From NCBI GenBank assembly GCA_012932295.1, contig JAAONU010000014.1, positions 4,343,063-4,407,062 of the forward strand: DNA of 64,000 nucleotides, read 5' to 3'. This document shows, piece after piece, positions 1-12,477 of this stretch (the stretch's first letter is position 1; the number at the start of each line of letters is the position of its first letter). Made by a program: the position numbers and the translations under genes. Source of the DNA: Cyclina sinensis (lineage: Eukaryota > Mollusca > Bivalvia > Venerida > Veneridae). The notes under the pieces were generated by a model. It did no database searches. It saw only the letters and a program-made list of their open reading frames with translations, and had not been told where the DNA came from.

Positions 1-548
1 TCAAATAATGTCTCTGAGATCAAAACTTGTCCGGTCCAGATATCCTGTTTATCAAAAAACAAATTCACTGACAATCTTCTTAGTCAGAAATCGTAAGCCG
101 TAGAAATTAGATACTTGATATGTAGTAGTGTATAGTTAACCTTTATAAAGATTGTTTAAATTATCACTGTAGGCTAAAATTCTCCAGACTGGTGTGTCAC
201 TGTTTTATTTATATGGACTTAAATAGACAAAAAACGTTATATGCCATTAATGATTTTAAGGAATCTTCATGAATACATACTCAACTTAGTCTTTGACCCT
301 TATGTGACATCGACTGTAATCTTGGCACACTGACCTACTTTTTTGTTTTTACAGATACAATATGAATTTTGAACCATTCTAAAAACTTTGCACCAATATT
401 TTAACTTTGACGTTAGCCAATATTTTTTACCTTGACCTACTGACTTACTTTCTTGTTTTTTTTGCAGAGACAGTATGAAAACTTATTTTTTTGCATGCGA
501 ATTTCTATTTTGACCTTAGCTTAGTTAGTAATGTTTTTAAGCTGTGTC

Positions 549-553
549 TATTA
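549..553. other. Empty insertion site of the foldback element
   Basis: Copy 1 reads tatta here, where copy 2 has tattg on both sides of the foldback element at 16717-18489. This is the pre-insertion allele and fixes the element's ends. Confidence 0.85.
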
Positions 554-1021
554 CATTTGGGCCAGATGTACAATTTTGCATGTAGATTTCAACTTCAACT
601 TTGAATGAACTTATTTCCTTCAATGGCCTTGCTGTTTAACAGTCTAAGTTAAGTGAAATAAGGCCGTCATGGCTTTCTTAATTTTGTTTTTATCTTTTTC
701 TTAAACAAATTCGATTGTGTTACTAATTTGTTCTTAGATGAAGTTCAATAAATTAATATTTAGTAAAACTGTATTTAGTCGCTTTAAACTATGTAAAACA
801 AACAATTAAAATGATGATATACCTTATTAAATATTTCTTCTATACTTCAGCATTCCGTGACTTTTTTATTTCTTGGATTCATCTGCATAAATTGTCAGGC
901 ATCGTATTACAGTCCAATTATTTAACTTCACAGTCTTATGAACCAAAGGGAGTCCTTCAGTAAGCCCCCATTTAGTTTCCGTTCCAGATAGATTCATCCA
1001 TTGAATGAAAATACTAAATGA

Positions 1022-1043
1022 AAGCCCGTGCGAGCACGGGCTT
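1022..1043. other. Perfect hairpin, 10 bp GC-rich stem
   Basis: The arms aagcccgtgc and gcacgggctt are separated by a GA dinucleotide. The same hairpin is conserved without change at 18969-18990. It is far more GC-rich than its surroundings. Its function is unknown; it may be a relic of a mobile-element end, since SINE-like tails at 46730 and 35946 also contain taagcccg. Confidence 0.8.
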
Positions 1044-1239
1044 AAAGTAATACAAGTTCTCGATATTGTTACTCCAAATATGCTTGTTTTGTTTTTATTG
1101 GCAGTTGTGTCACATGATCAGTAATTTTAATACAACTTTTGATACCAAAATTTGTCTTTGAGGCAAACAACAGTAGTTATTGTATAAAACTGATTTGCTT
1201 CCTTCTGAAGAGATAACTGTTATAATAGTAAATGATGTA

Positions 1240-1500
1240 TTAAAAAGTGAAAAAAAACAACAACAACACATATTAGGAAACCCAGTCAGAAAACACAGCC
1301 TCCCTACACATTAAAAATAGAGGAACAAAGAGCATAAAGTTTTTAAAAAGTGAACAGTTAAAAAAGAGACGCCAAAAACAATTAACGAAAATGAGAACTC
1401 GTGGGATTACCGCCTTGGAACGGTCGGTGGCAAACTTTTGCCACTGAATGTTTAAACCAGTTTCTACGGTGCACCAACCTCTCACTTGTCAAAAGGACAA
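1240..1500. repeat. Dispersed repeat family, copy 1
   Basis: The stretch with 'acacagcctccctacaca' through 'ctcacttgtc' recurs at 19200-19450 as part of X', and in diverged form at 33870-34080 in unit U1. The third occurrence is independent of the X duplication, so this is a dispersed repeat. No terminal repeats or coding domain were recognised. Confidence 0.7.
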
Positions 1501-2545
1501 ATAACTACAAGATGTCTTGGTGAATTAACTCAAACCAACCCATTATCTCGACAATGTTTCTTGCAAAAGCACACGAACATATAAAAAAAGCTAGTGGCAT
1601 TGTAAAGTGAAAAGGGTAGGTACACAAATGACCTTACTCATCGTCGGTTACCCCCGGTACATAATTTGCACAACTACATTGTGTACCATGGGACAATTGA
1701 CTGCAGATTATTCGTTTTCATGAATATTAATTAGCAAAGGGAAGTAACTCTTTGTCCAATGAGATTCCGCATTACAATTAGATACTCTTTAATGTGGAGA
1801 GTAGGCATAACGACATATTACTTAAAATAGACGTATTTCCCAGGATTTAAACATAGCCGCGAAAGGCAAATTGTAACGAGTTATGTCATTGGCTGAGATT
1901 GCACAAAGGAAATCTTTCGGAAACCAATGAAAGAAGGTAATGAATTACTCATGAGAACGAAATTTTACCAACCAATTGTCTCATGGTAGATGAAAAGAGT
2001 GAAACCGAATTGATCGAACGTGGTTTCCGACGATGGATCTTACTGAAACCAGACCACTTGGAGTCAAATCAGCAACACACGATGACAGGAATATAAGATT
2101 CTGATCGAGGTTCTATGTTGTTTTCAAGAATTTCCTAGAAACCTTCATAAACTCTTAAACTCATGCTACCGTCGTGCAAACAAAGATTTCCCTAGAAACT
2201 TCATAAAAACTTAAACTCCTGTTACTGTCGTGCAAGCAAATAGGTATGCAAAGCGATCTAATGTTGAAGGGTTAATCACCAAGCAGGCAGAGCGCTGTAG
2301 AATATCATGTTGATAACCTTTCTGTTGGTAAATGACTTCTAGGTGACAAGTATTTGTTAAAGCTGACCAAAATTCGAATTGAATTTTACTTTGTAACACT
2401 TAAATTTACTTTTAAGGCAAAATTACAGTTTTTTAATGTCACCCATGATCTTCTAGATCAGTAAAGAATTGCATTTGATAAAAATGCAAAAATAATTTTA
2501 CGTAAGGAATTAAACACAAAGTTTTCTATTTCTGTTTATTTTTTT

Positions 2546-4168
2546 ATATAAATTATAATTAAGGCTGCAATTTGGATCGGCGTTATATAACATGCATAAA
2601 TAATAATATAAATGCCAGGAATACAGTATAAAGTATTGAAATACACTAGAATAATACTGAAATTTTAAGTACATTGAGAATGTCAGAAGAAATTTATTAA
2701 ACAATTTTTATAATGAACTAATTACAAAGTTTGTTTCATCTGAACTAACAAAAATATTGTTGACATATAACTGTTCCCTCACTTCTGGAATCATTAACAG
2801 TGTCTTAACAAGGAAAATGCTGAAAACGTTACTTTTTTCTTCTTCTAAACTTAGAGGAGACCTTCTTCTTTGTTTTAATGAACATGCTTTAGGCTAGTGT
2901 TAAGTAGAACATTCTTTATGTTTTTACAAATCTTCACAATGATAGTGAAACGCAAGGAAAAAAAGTTCCCCAGAAGACAGGCTAAGGTGATAAAGTCATG
3001 GGTTCCTTTTTTCTTAGCTGAGGAAGGAATTCTTGCATTTCTGGATAAACGTCAAAATTTAAGGCTAGACTCTCACTAGCCCACTCGCTAAATCGTCATT
3101 GGTGAGTAAACCTTGCATTTGGCGAGTAAACTTTTCTTTTGGCTACTATAATCTGAGTTTGACTAGTTCAGTCGTCGACAATAAAATGGGCTGAGAAGAA
3201 TACAACTTATGAACTACAAAAATGTAATTGGGAATTCATGTTGCACTGAGCAGACAACTGAAGTCAATACTTTTTCAAACATGGTTTCGTAGATAAATGT
3301 AAAAAGTATAATTTAATTTAATGCAGAAATGGGAAAACCTTTAACGAAAGTTGCATGCTCTCTCCCATTAGTCCTATTAAGCTAGTGTATTTATAAAAGT
3401 AACAAATATGTCTAAGGCAGCAGAGCTTATCAAATAAAGAGTTTTACTTTCAACAGTACTGCATGCGAATTTTTGCACATGTTTTCTCAAGCAAACTAAT
3501 CTGTAATTTTGTAATTTTTTTTTGCTTTTAGCCCATTCTAGATGATGAAGTTAAATGATCTTCCATATCTGTTTTCTTTTTCCCAATACATTGCAAATTA
3601 AATCTATTAAAAGACAAGAAATGTATGGTTTGAAAAGCGAGAAAACTAATTAGATTTGGAACAAACGTGATTTTTTTTATCTAACGAAGACCCGGCTCTT
3701 CTCAGTTCTGATATTACAGTTTTGCAGAAGTGACAAACGTCTTGTTTAATCCAAACACCAAACCAAAATACAATCAAAATACATGCACTTTTTTGCAGAA
3801 AACTAAAACTGATATAAACAAAACGGGAAATGAAAGACCCGAAGGTGATAATAATGTCAGCCACATATTCATCAAACAACAACTGAAAATTTTCGTCTAG
3901 TTTTCAAGACTTCCCAGTCGCCTTAAATCTTGTTTTGAATGTTTCTTTCAATTTTATTTAGTGTGTAATGTGTGTTATGCTCATTTTGAAAATATGATAC
4001 AATAGAATCACCGATATTAAGAAATACAGAGGTCACAAAATGAAGAACTCTTGATCATCCTTCATGTGACCTCGACCTATGGAGGATATGTTTAAATCGC
4101 AGACATCATGCCCGTCGTGTCTTATTGCTTTTTCTTCCATATCTTCGATACTGAAAATCGACTCTGTC
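2546..4168 (-). repeat. Segmental duplication X, inverted part (copy 1)
   Basis: This stretch is the reverse complement of 20659-22360, including the paired motifs around the lysine-rich open stretch at 2897-3079 and its mirror at 21824-22006. Because 22150-23850 is colinear with 37165-40030, the orientation in the second copy looks original and this copy looks inverted. No gene recognised. Confidence 0.9.
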
Positions 4169-4329
4169 AAATAATATCAGAACTTTAATTAGTCCAATCA
4201 TTTACATATCTAGCAAATAAAGTGGATTTTATAATGCCGTACTTTCCTGGTTCCTTTCTACACTGACTAGAACTGTCCCCTACCTTGATTAAAGATTCAT
4301 TGAAAAAAAATCCTGGTGAGTCATAGAAG

Positions 4330-6130
4330 TTACCAATAATTTCTCTTTAAGGACATTTAATACAAAATCTTTCTCATTCGGTTTTTCCAAGCATTTAGGT
4401 AGGTTGTGATGACTTCCCCAGCGGCTTGAAAGAGAAAACTGTGAGCGAAAACAAAAATATAAACATAAATGTGTAACAGGTATTCTCTTTGATAAGTGTA
4501 GCGAAACTATAAAATGATTGGACTAATTGAAGTACAAAAAGGGAGAGAAAAGTTTCTGAGGTACTAAAATAATATGCATTTCTAGAAATCGTAAATAATT
4601 TGGTCTTCACTGACACATTTCTGTATGCGTAGGATAAAATAAGATGACAGCATTATTATGATATATAAGGAGCGTTATTTAAGATGTACTTCACGACCAA
4701 AAAATGTCTTAGAATGACTGAGAGATTCAAAAAAAGAAAAATACATCAAGAACTTATCAAAGTTATTATTCAGCTCATAATTCAGCTTCCGAATGAGATT
4801 TAAATAAGATACAATAATGTAAAAGTCAGAAATGTGTTTCTTTTGGAGAAAAAGTAAAACTGAATGCCTTTAATCAGATGTTTTTATCTACAAGTTGATC
4901 ACAATCCATTTTTTTAAAATTCAGTAAAACTATGCCTCTCATGCTAAAGAAATATTTTGGTAATGTCTCTCATATAAGACTTATATTTCTAACACTGGAT
5001 ACACATTTCTTGAACTAGACAAATGCTTTTGGCTCAAGACTAACAATATACTACTCTCACACTTAAGATATTCTTCTGGCACTAGACTCATGCTTCTCGC
5101 ATAAATAAGCATTTTTTTTGCTCCAGACGTATTGAGATTTGGACAAGAATAACAGTAAAATAATAAATCTTAAGCTTGAGGAATGCGTCTCACACAAGAC
5201 GTGTTTCTCATACTAATATTATTTTATGCGGACCAGACTCTTGCAGTTGAGTTATGTTTCGCGAAGTTTGTACTTCCCCTTCTTTCTGTTTTCACTGTTT
5301 TGAATTTCATAATTAACACCATTTTCTTTGTTTGATTTAAGGTTTTATGCTGTATTATATTATAATATGTGATAAATAATGTTATTGTTTTTGAGCGTAG
5401 ATACATTAAATGTAGTAGTCGGTAGCAATCATGCAACATTTTTAATTTCACAATACCGATCCGACTAAGAATTCCCTTGAAAAGATCTTACACTGAAATT
5501 ATAAGGACTTGCAAAGCATAATTCTAGGATAATAATGTAACATCCCTAACCCGGATTAACGTTTTAACGGGGGCAACTGCGGGTTTAAAATGAAATTCAT
5601 GACGATAAATTTTATGACATGGCGTCCATAACTACAAACATAACTTTCAATTCACGAAGTTAACTTAGAATTGTAAGATATTTATTTTCTTTTGTTACTA
5701 AAATGTATATGTGCAGACCAAATGGACTCAACTGCATCTTGTAAAAGTCGTTTATTCTTGCATATGGAGAAGCACTGTATGTTTTTCTTATCCTCTTCTC
5801 AAACAGTACCACAGGTGCCGAAACGTAAACATTACTGATCATGAAGATTTCGACTACTTATGACATGTGACTGCCCACAAATCTCTCATTTCTAAGCATT
5901 TGACATAAAATGCACAGAGATACTTGAATTTCTACAAGTCGTATATCAAATTCTAGACATTATTTAGTATTTTGTAAACTTAATGCAGCCTGTCAGTTTG
6001 TGAGATATTGCAGTACCTGAACAGACCTCAAAGCATATATTTAGATATCAAATATGCATTTATAAGATTCATGTAAAATGCACTTAAAAACTCTAATTAT
6101 GCCAATAAAATAAAAATGAAGATTTTACAT
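4330..6130 (+). repeat. Segmental duplication Y (copy 1)
   Basis: Colinear with 12478-14555. Shared landmarks include 'aagatgtacttcacgac' (4682 and 13147), 'acttgcagttga' before 'tatgtttcgcgaagtt', and a shared block near 5990 and 14405. Similarity is lower than for X, so it is older or faster evolving. A still weaker third relative of the terminal block lies near 10430-10620. No gene recognised. Confidence 0.8.
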
Positions 6131-6275
6131 GCTGATGTAAACGTCAAAGACTTGGAATCACATTGATACACATTTTCTGATTACCGATTTTCAAGAACAT
6201 AGAAATAAAGATAGTATGAGAGAGAAAAGGCGTATGTAATTGGACAGACATATACATTTACGACTTATGTATATT

Positions 6276-6500
6276 CCTCAAGGATATAAAATTGCATGTT
6301 ATTCGAGGATATAAAACTGCATGTTATTCGAGGACATAAAACTGCATGTTATTCGAGGATACAAAATTGTGAGTTACTCAAGGATATAACACTGCATGTT
6401 ACTCGACGATATAAAACTGCATGTTCCTCGAGGATATAAATGTGCATGTTACTCGAGGATATAAAACTGCATGCTACTCCAGGATATAAAACTTCATGTT
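6276..6500. repeat. 25 bp tandem repeat, nine copies
   Basis: The unit is close to tcgaggatataaaactgcat plus gttat and is repeated about nine times with a few substitutions. The array lies just beyond the end of duplication Y and is absent from Y'. Confidence 0.9.
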
Positions 6501-7289
6501 CTTATATTGATATTAAGCTTAAATCGTTTTAAAACAGATCATAATTAAATCAGCAGTACTAGAGCTTTTCTAAATTCTTCTCAAAGGAATTAAACATAGA
6601 AGTCAGAGTTCTGTTATTCAAAAAATGCTAAAATTGTACTAAAAGCCATTGATTCTTAAATTGCTGTATGTACTAATTGGTACGGAATTACGTACATAAT
6701 GAAGTATATTGTCATGGGAAGCATAAAAAAGATGAAACAGTAATTGAGACTGGAGTAAACTATAGTATTTGTACATGTGGTAAAAGATTTATTACTTGGT
6801 TCCAGACTTTATAAACCGTATCACAATGAACACGTTTTTTGAGCAAACTTTTGAAGACTAGCAGCTATACTTATTTTCATGACTGCCTTGTACATGCGTT
6901 TTTAAAACGTTTTAATATGACGTGCTTGCAACAACACCATTTAGTCTATGGCGTTCAGGGACTTCCATCACTGATTACCAAAAACTGTTTCACAGCAACG
7001 TGTACACTTACCAATTCTTTTAAAGTAATTAATTACATGCTGACTTAACAGATATGTTAAATCTTGATTAACGGTTGATTTCGGATGAAAGTAAAATTTA
7101 TCCTAGTGCTTTGAGGAAACCCTTTTTGAGGAAACCTTTTTGCTGATCGACAAAAATCATTATCTAGAAATTTTCAATCTTTTAATGTCTTTTTAATCAG
7201 TATTTAGCAAGCATACTTACAGCAAATCTTCTTTTCGACTTTGAATAAAAAAGAGATTAGTATTGTTTTGCGTTTAGTATATAATGATA

Positions 7290-7362
7290 AAAGGTCACAT
7301 ATGTTAGGAAGAAAATGGTCACATATGTTAGGAAGAAAATGGTAACATATGTTAGGAAGAAG
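7290..7362. repeat. 24 bp tandem repeat, three copies
   Basis: Three nearly identical copies of a unit containing 'cacatatgttaggaagaaaa'. The third copy has one substitution (ggtaacat). Confidence 0.9.
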
Positions 7363-10300
7363 CCTATCTTTTCAACAAGACATACATTCAAGTATTTTGC
7401 TATAAGCTTATTTCCTGAATTAAGATTGTTTCTTCTTTATCATGTGTAGACAAAATGTAGCCAAATGTAAGCAGAAACCCGTTTTATACACACCTTTATC
7501 CTTAGTTTTCTTTACAAAAGTAGCATGTGCTAAATTAAATTATTATTTTGCCTTAACCACAAAAGATGTAAAGTTACAGTGTACTTTGACATTTTTTTTA
7601 AAGAAAATGAACTGTCATGTTCATTGTCAGTAAACCAGGTGATTTGTAGAAATAGACGATCCTTTTACTAGACAAATGAACAATTTTCTTTACATGTTTA
7701 ATTTTTTGGAAAATGTAGATTTCGTTATTCTCTATTCTTATCACTTGAACGAAGTACTTTAAAACGTCAAAAGGCGTAACTTCAGTCAATGATAAAACAC
7801 AAAATAATAAAAGTTGAAATTTCACCGATAAAATGTGTTGTGTTAATTCTGTCTGAACTTCAAACAATGTCCGAAGATACAAGTAAAATTCTTCTTAGAC
7901 AAGAAAAGTAAGATATATCCGAAATATGTTTTTTTTTAAAATTTATTATTTATGTCACGTTTTTTTTAGGTAAATGATTAATTTGAGCTTACATTATCTA
8001 ACTTATTCATTTACTAATATTTATTAATATATTTTTATCAAATAACCTTTTTTCTGTTACTGTTCCATTTTACTTCTAAATTTCAGCTCAGAATTTGTCA
8101 AGGTGTGTACTAAATTGTGAAAAGAACAATAATTAGGAAATAGATGAATATAAAATAAAGCTTATCAAGGAATCGTATTAGTTTTAGAAGAAAAGGGTTT
8201 GATGAACACTACATCAAGTGAATGGTCACATTATCTGGAGAGCAATGTGACAGATTTATTGTTGGAAGTGGGTGAAAGGCTGTCGATTCCTTGTCCAGAG
8301 TAAATGGATAATTGGGATCAAGCCATTAAACATCTTATCGCTTTTCGCAGACAAATCGTAAAAAAAGAATACAAAGAGAAATGCTTGTGCAAGTTGTAAT
8401 GTAGTAGTTAGTCTAATAATTACAGGAAAAATCAAAGAATCTTTACGATTCACATGATATCAGTCAAAACAAATTAAAAAACAACAAAACAACCAAATAT
8501 CAAACTACTGATGTAAGTTCTGTTTGATTTTTTATCCATTCGTTTTTAAGTTCTTAATTTAAAAAAAAACAATCTGAAATTAGCATAAGTAAAGTTGTTT
8601 AAATCGCAGAAATCCGGAAATCGTTTTGTGTTTAATGTAATTTGCATTTAAATGAAGTCCTTATCTTTATGATCCTCTAACCTTATAACACAATGGTTGT
8701 TTTCTGTTCAACGCTTCATTTCAAATAGAAAGCATAGTTCCAAATAAGACAAACGGTAAGGATGCTTACAATTGATTGTGTGCACTTTGTATAATGGGTT
8801 TTAAAACTATTGTGCATGAATATAATGTATAATGAGATTGATGCAATCACTCATTTCAGGTTAAACAAAGATTGTCGAATCTGATTCTTTAATGACACTT
8901 CGCGAAAATGTTTGCATAAATCACTTTTATTACGCACGCATAAAAATGAAACACATTTTGTGCAGATGAAATTCTTTTTTATTGAAGAATTGGTTTTTAT
9001 TTAAAGCTTCAGCAGCACTTTAGCAATTCAGAAAGGGGAAAGGGAGCAAATTGCTGATGGTTCGATGTACTGAAATAAATCTTAATTGGCAGAGCCTAAT
9101 CTAAACTAAAGGAATTGCTTATCAGAATATTTCGACTTATATGTAAACGAAAAATTAAACGTTTACATTTATATATTTACTGTCAAGGAAGTGTCTGCAG
9201 TTTATAAAATCGAGTTCCTAGCAGTCGTATATCATTTGTAGAAAGGAATTCCCGCATCCATTGGCTAAAACATATCAAACATATATCATAGAATAATAGA
9301 CAAAATGTGCTTCGTGATCACAACGTTGAAATAAATAGCTTTGCATTAAAAAAATCTTGAAACGGCCTGACAGAACGGCATGTTTGATATATTTGAACTA
9401 CATTTTCCCCATCTGGAGTTTTAGAGAAGACACTTCTTTGACAATATTTCATTATCATGTTTTGCTAAGTGCATTATTAATACATTGTTTTTTTTTTAGT
9501 TTTTTTTCAAATAAATTGTCAGGGTATAGATGTACAAATGCTTCAGCAGAAACATTTAAATTTCGACTTTCTTTGTGCCGTCCTTTTGACTGTAGCCTGT
9601 AGGGAAAACTCGAAATATTGTTGTGTCTTCAGCTCGAGGAAACCGCGGTAGATTAACTTATCTAGTACCGTATATAATGAGTAGAAACGGAAGATTTTCA
9701 CAGGGTTCGTTTTCTTTCCCATAGGCGAATTTGTCAGTAATTAAATGAAAAACCTTTTTTTGGCTTACATTTTTATGTCATCTTTCAACAATACACTTTG
9801 ATGTAGAGTTAGTTCATTATAATGTGGGAGTGATCGACATTTTGGTTTCATCTTATAGTTATCACTTTGGAAATCTGTCCGAAAAACATGTATGACGATT
9901 TGATATTAAAAAATATCAAAACTGTATTTCTTAAATATCATAAAATGTTTTTTTTAAATTTGTTAAAGTTTTTATTCCTTTATAATTATGATTACATTTT
10001 TATAAGTAGATATTTAAACAAAATTGAATGTGGATGACCGCAGTGCATCACATTTTACTTTAAGAAACAGAAAATCATAACTTAAATTTGAAACCTTAAT
10101 TAGAAAAAAAAACAACTTTTCAAACTTCCTGAGATGTAACAAAAAAGCTAGGTTAGTGAGTTTGACAGGTTATGCACGGAGAGAGACTCAACTCATTCAT
10201 TCAGACAATACTCAATAAAAAGAAGTTTAATTCAAAAGACCCTTAAAATGTTCTTATGTTCTTTTATCACATCATTGTAGAAGCCCGTGGAAAATTCAGT

Positions 10301-12477
10301 GCCTCTGAACGTTGTTTTCCTTTTTAATACAAAAAGACTGATAGTCTAAAAATCTAAAATACTTATATTTATCTGATTTATTAGCGCCTTACATTTCCAT
10401 GAAAATCTGCAAAAGTTCTGCATGAAGAAAACATAATTTTTATGTTATTGATGTATCAGAAAACGCAAGACAGAAAATCCAGTAATATTTTTGGAAAATG
10501 TGGCCTGTCAATTTGTGACAAATTGCACTAGCTGAAATGTATAAAAGGCATATTTTACAACATCGAAAGTTAAAAGATTTATTTATAATAGCACTTAGAA
10601 CAGTTCTCATGCGAGCTATTAAAAGTAAGACCAAGACTTGTGTAGTCTTGTATAAAATCGTGAAATATATGATTTTCAGCTTCGGCGTCTTTTGGGTTTA
10701 GTGCGTATGAAGCAGCACTACTTAAAGATACTCAGAGGTATAGGTTACAACTGAAACTAGATTGTAGGATACATAATTAATAAAGGAATTGTCATGTTTC
10801 AGACAATCTATCTTAAGAGCAATTAGATATTTATTACTGGTTATGATACTTCCTTTTACATTTTATAATAGGAATTAAACGAAACTCTATCAGGTACAGA
10901 TGTTACCAGGAAATGTGAACCTAAAGATTTCGAAGCTGGTGTTTATATTATCAATGATTTAATCCTATTCTTCGTTTCAATTTAAAGTACATGCCATTCA
11001 AATATTTATGTAATAATGGTGCTTCACTCATATTTTGAGATCTTAAGGATGAAGAAAATAAACAGCGATGTCGTTTTGTTTGTAAATGGTTAGTCTATGC
11101 AACAGAAGTATAAACATCAGTAAATAGGAGACGGTAGTTTGAAGACTTGCTCTTAATGCATTTCTGTTTTAGCTTGATGAAAAAAAAATTGTCCTCTTAG
11201 AAAAGAGCTTTCTGTTACGAATCTGTAAATTTAACACTGTTTTAATAACATTACTTGTTACTTCTGAAATTTGATGATTGTCTAACAGACTGAGATATAA
11301 ACTATTGGCATTGAACTATGTTTTCTGAGTACGATATGTTTGACAGAAATAAATCGGAATCTTGCTTAAAGAAGGAATTTCATTTATACGTCTGTGACGG
11401 AAAGTATAATAAAACACGTAAGGACTGTGATATAGTTTGCTCCAAATTACAAATATTTACTTAACTTCCAACGAAGGAGTATATTTGAGTTTTGTTTTAC
11501 TAAATAAATGTAGCTGTGCATTCATGTAGATTCGCATTAAATCGGTTAGATTTAGTTGGTTTCTTACTTTACACGACATTATAGTTACAGGACAAATTTA
11601 TTCAGAACTACTTAAAACTTTAGCCTATAATAACCCTGCATTACCTTCGTTAGAAAAAAAATTGCACACATTTTACAAGTATTGTAATGAATACCAATAG
11701 TGAATTAATAGTTAATGTTAAAACATCTATCAAAGAAACCATTATCAAATTCTTATAAAGTTTCAAGCAGTAAAAATAAAGTTTTCCATCTTACACAAAT
11801 GAATTCGCAACTTCATATCTGGACCTTAAAGAAACACTTAAGAGACTTTTAAGCGCTTAGACTCATTCGTACAACTAACCCTAAAACTTGCCTAGATACA
11901 TGAAGAACACTTACAAATGTTCTAAAGAGACACCATTATTTCATACTCTGTTCCAGTAATATTCTAAGTTAAGATATCATTCTTGATATTGCTTATTTAG
12001 TTTTCATATCTCGAACTGTCCCTTATGGATTTAGAACAATTACAATACGTGCTAGTGAATTGCATGCTGTCATTCTTGGTAAAATAATTCTCTCACCGTA
12101 ATATCATAAATATAATAAGAAATCTTAGGAGGTAGGATGTAGCCATGTCTTACTGTCTGAAAATGTTTTATCTAAAATAGTTTAATACGAAGAAACAAAC
12201 ACTAATGTCTGAAATATTCTATCCAACTGTCTCGAAATTGATATGTTTAGTAGATTTATACAATGGATTTAGACAGGTCATTGGTTGTTTATGTGAATTG
12301 ATGGTTTGAAATAGGATTTTAATTTATTTTACATGTTTCCAGTTCTGTTTTGTTGGACTTGTATCTTTTTCAGGTTATATTTATAACAAGTCTGAAATCA
12401 CTTCATTCCAAATGCATACCTTTTTAAACGATTTTTTTATTTGATCGAAATCTATAGACTGACATTTACAAGCCTTT
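7363..12477. other. AT-rich stretch without recognisable genes
   Basis: I read both strands and found no conserved domain, splice-bracketed coding exon or terminal inverted repeat. A degenerate relative of the end of duplication Y is visible around 10430-10620 ('cctgtcaatttgtgac'). Open frames of 60-94 codons here have biased, low-complexity translations (F, L, Y and C rich) typical of AT-rich noncoding DNA. Confidence 0.6.

Larger units (their letters stand above)
72..2544 (+). repeat. Segmental duplication X, direct part (copy 1)
   Basis: Matches 16238-20502 in the same orientation at very high similarity, seen by reading the two stretches side by side. The second copy carries one large insertion (16717-18489) and small indels. 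The segment contains a degenerate 'gacctactgacttac' type repeat around 300-620, a perfect 10 bp stem hairpin at 1022-1043 and a dispersed repeat at about 1240-1500. No gene is recognisable. Short open frames here are broken in the other copy or shared only because the DNA is duplicated. Confidence 0.9.

Noticed and set aside
1022..1043. Bacterial-type intrinsic terminator
   Set aside because: No T run follows, and the context is eukaryotic repeat DNA.
2897..3079. 60-codon frame with basic K-R-K-E-K-K-F and R-R-Q start, mirrored at 21824-22006
   Set aside because: It is conserved only because the DNA is duplicated and inverted, with no splice context or domain recognised. A substitution test between the two copies could reopen it.
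6276..6500. CRISPR-like array
   Set aside because: Units are directly adjacent 25 bp tandem copies without spacers, in eukaryotic DNA.
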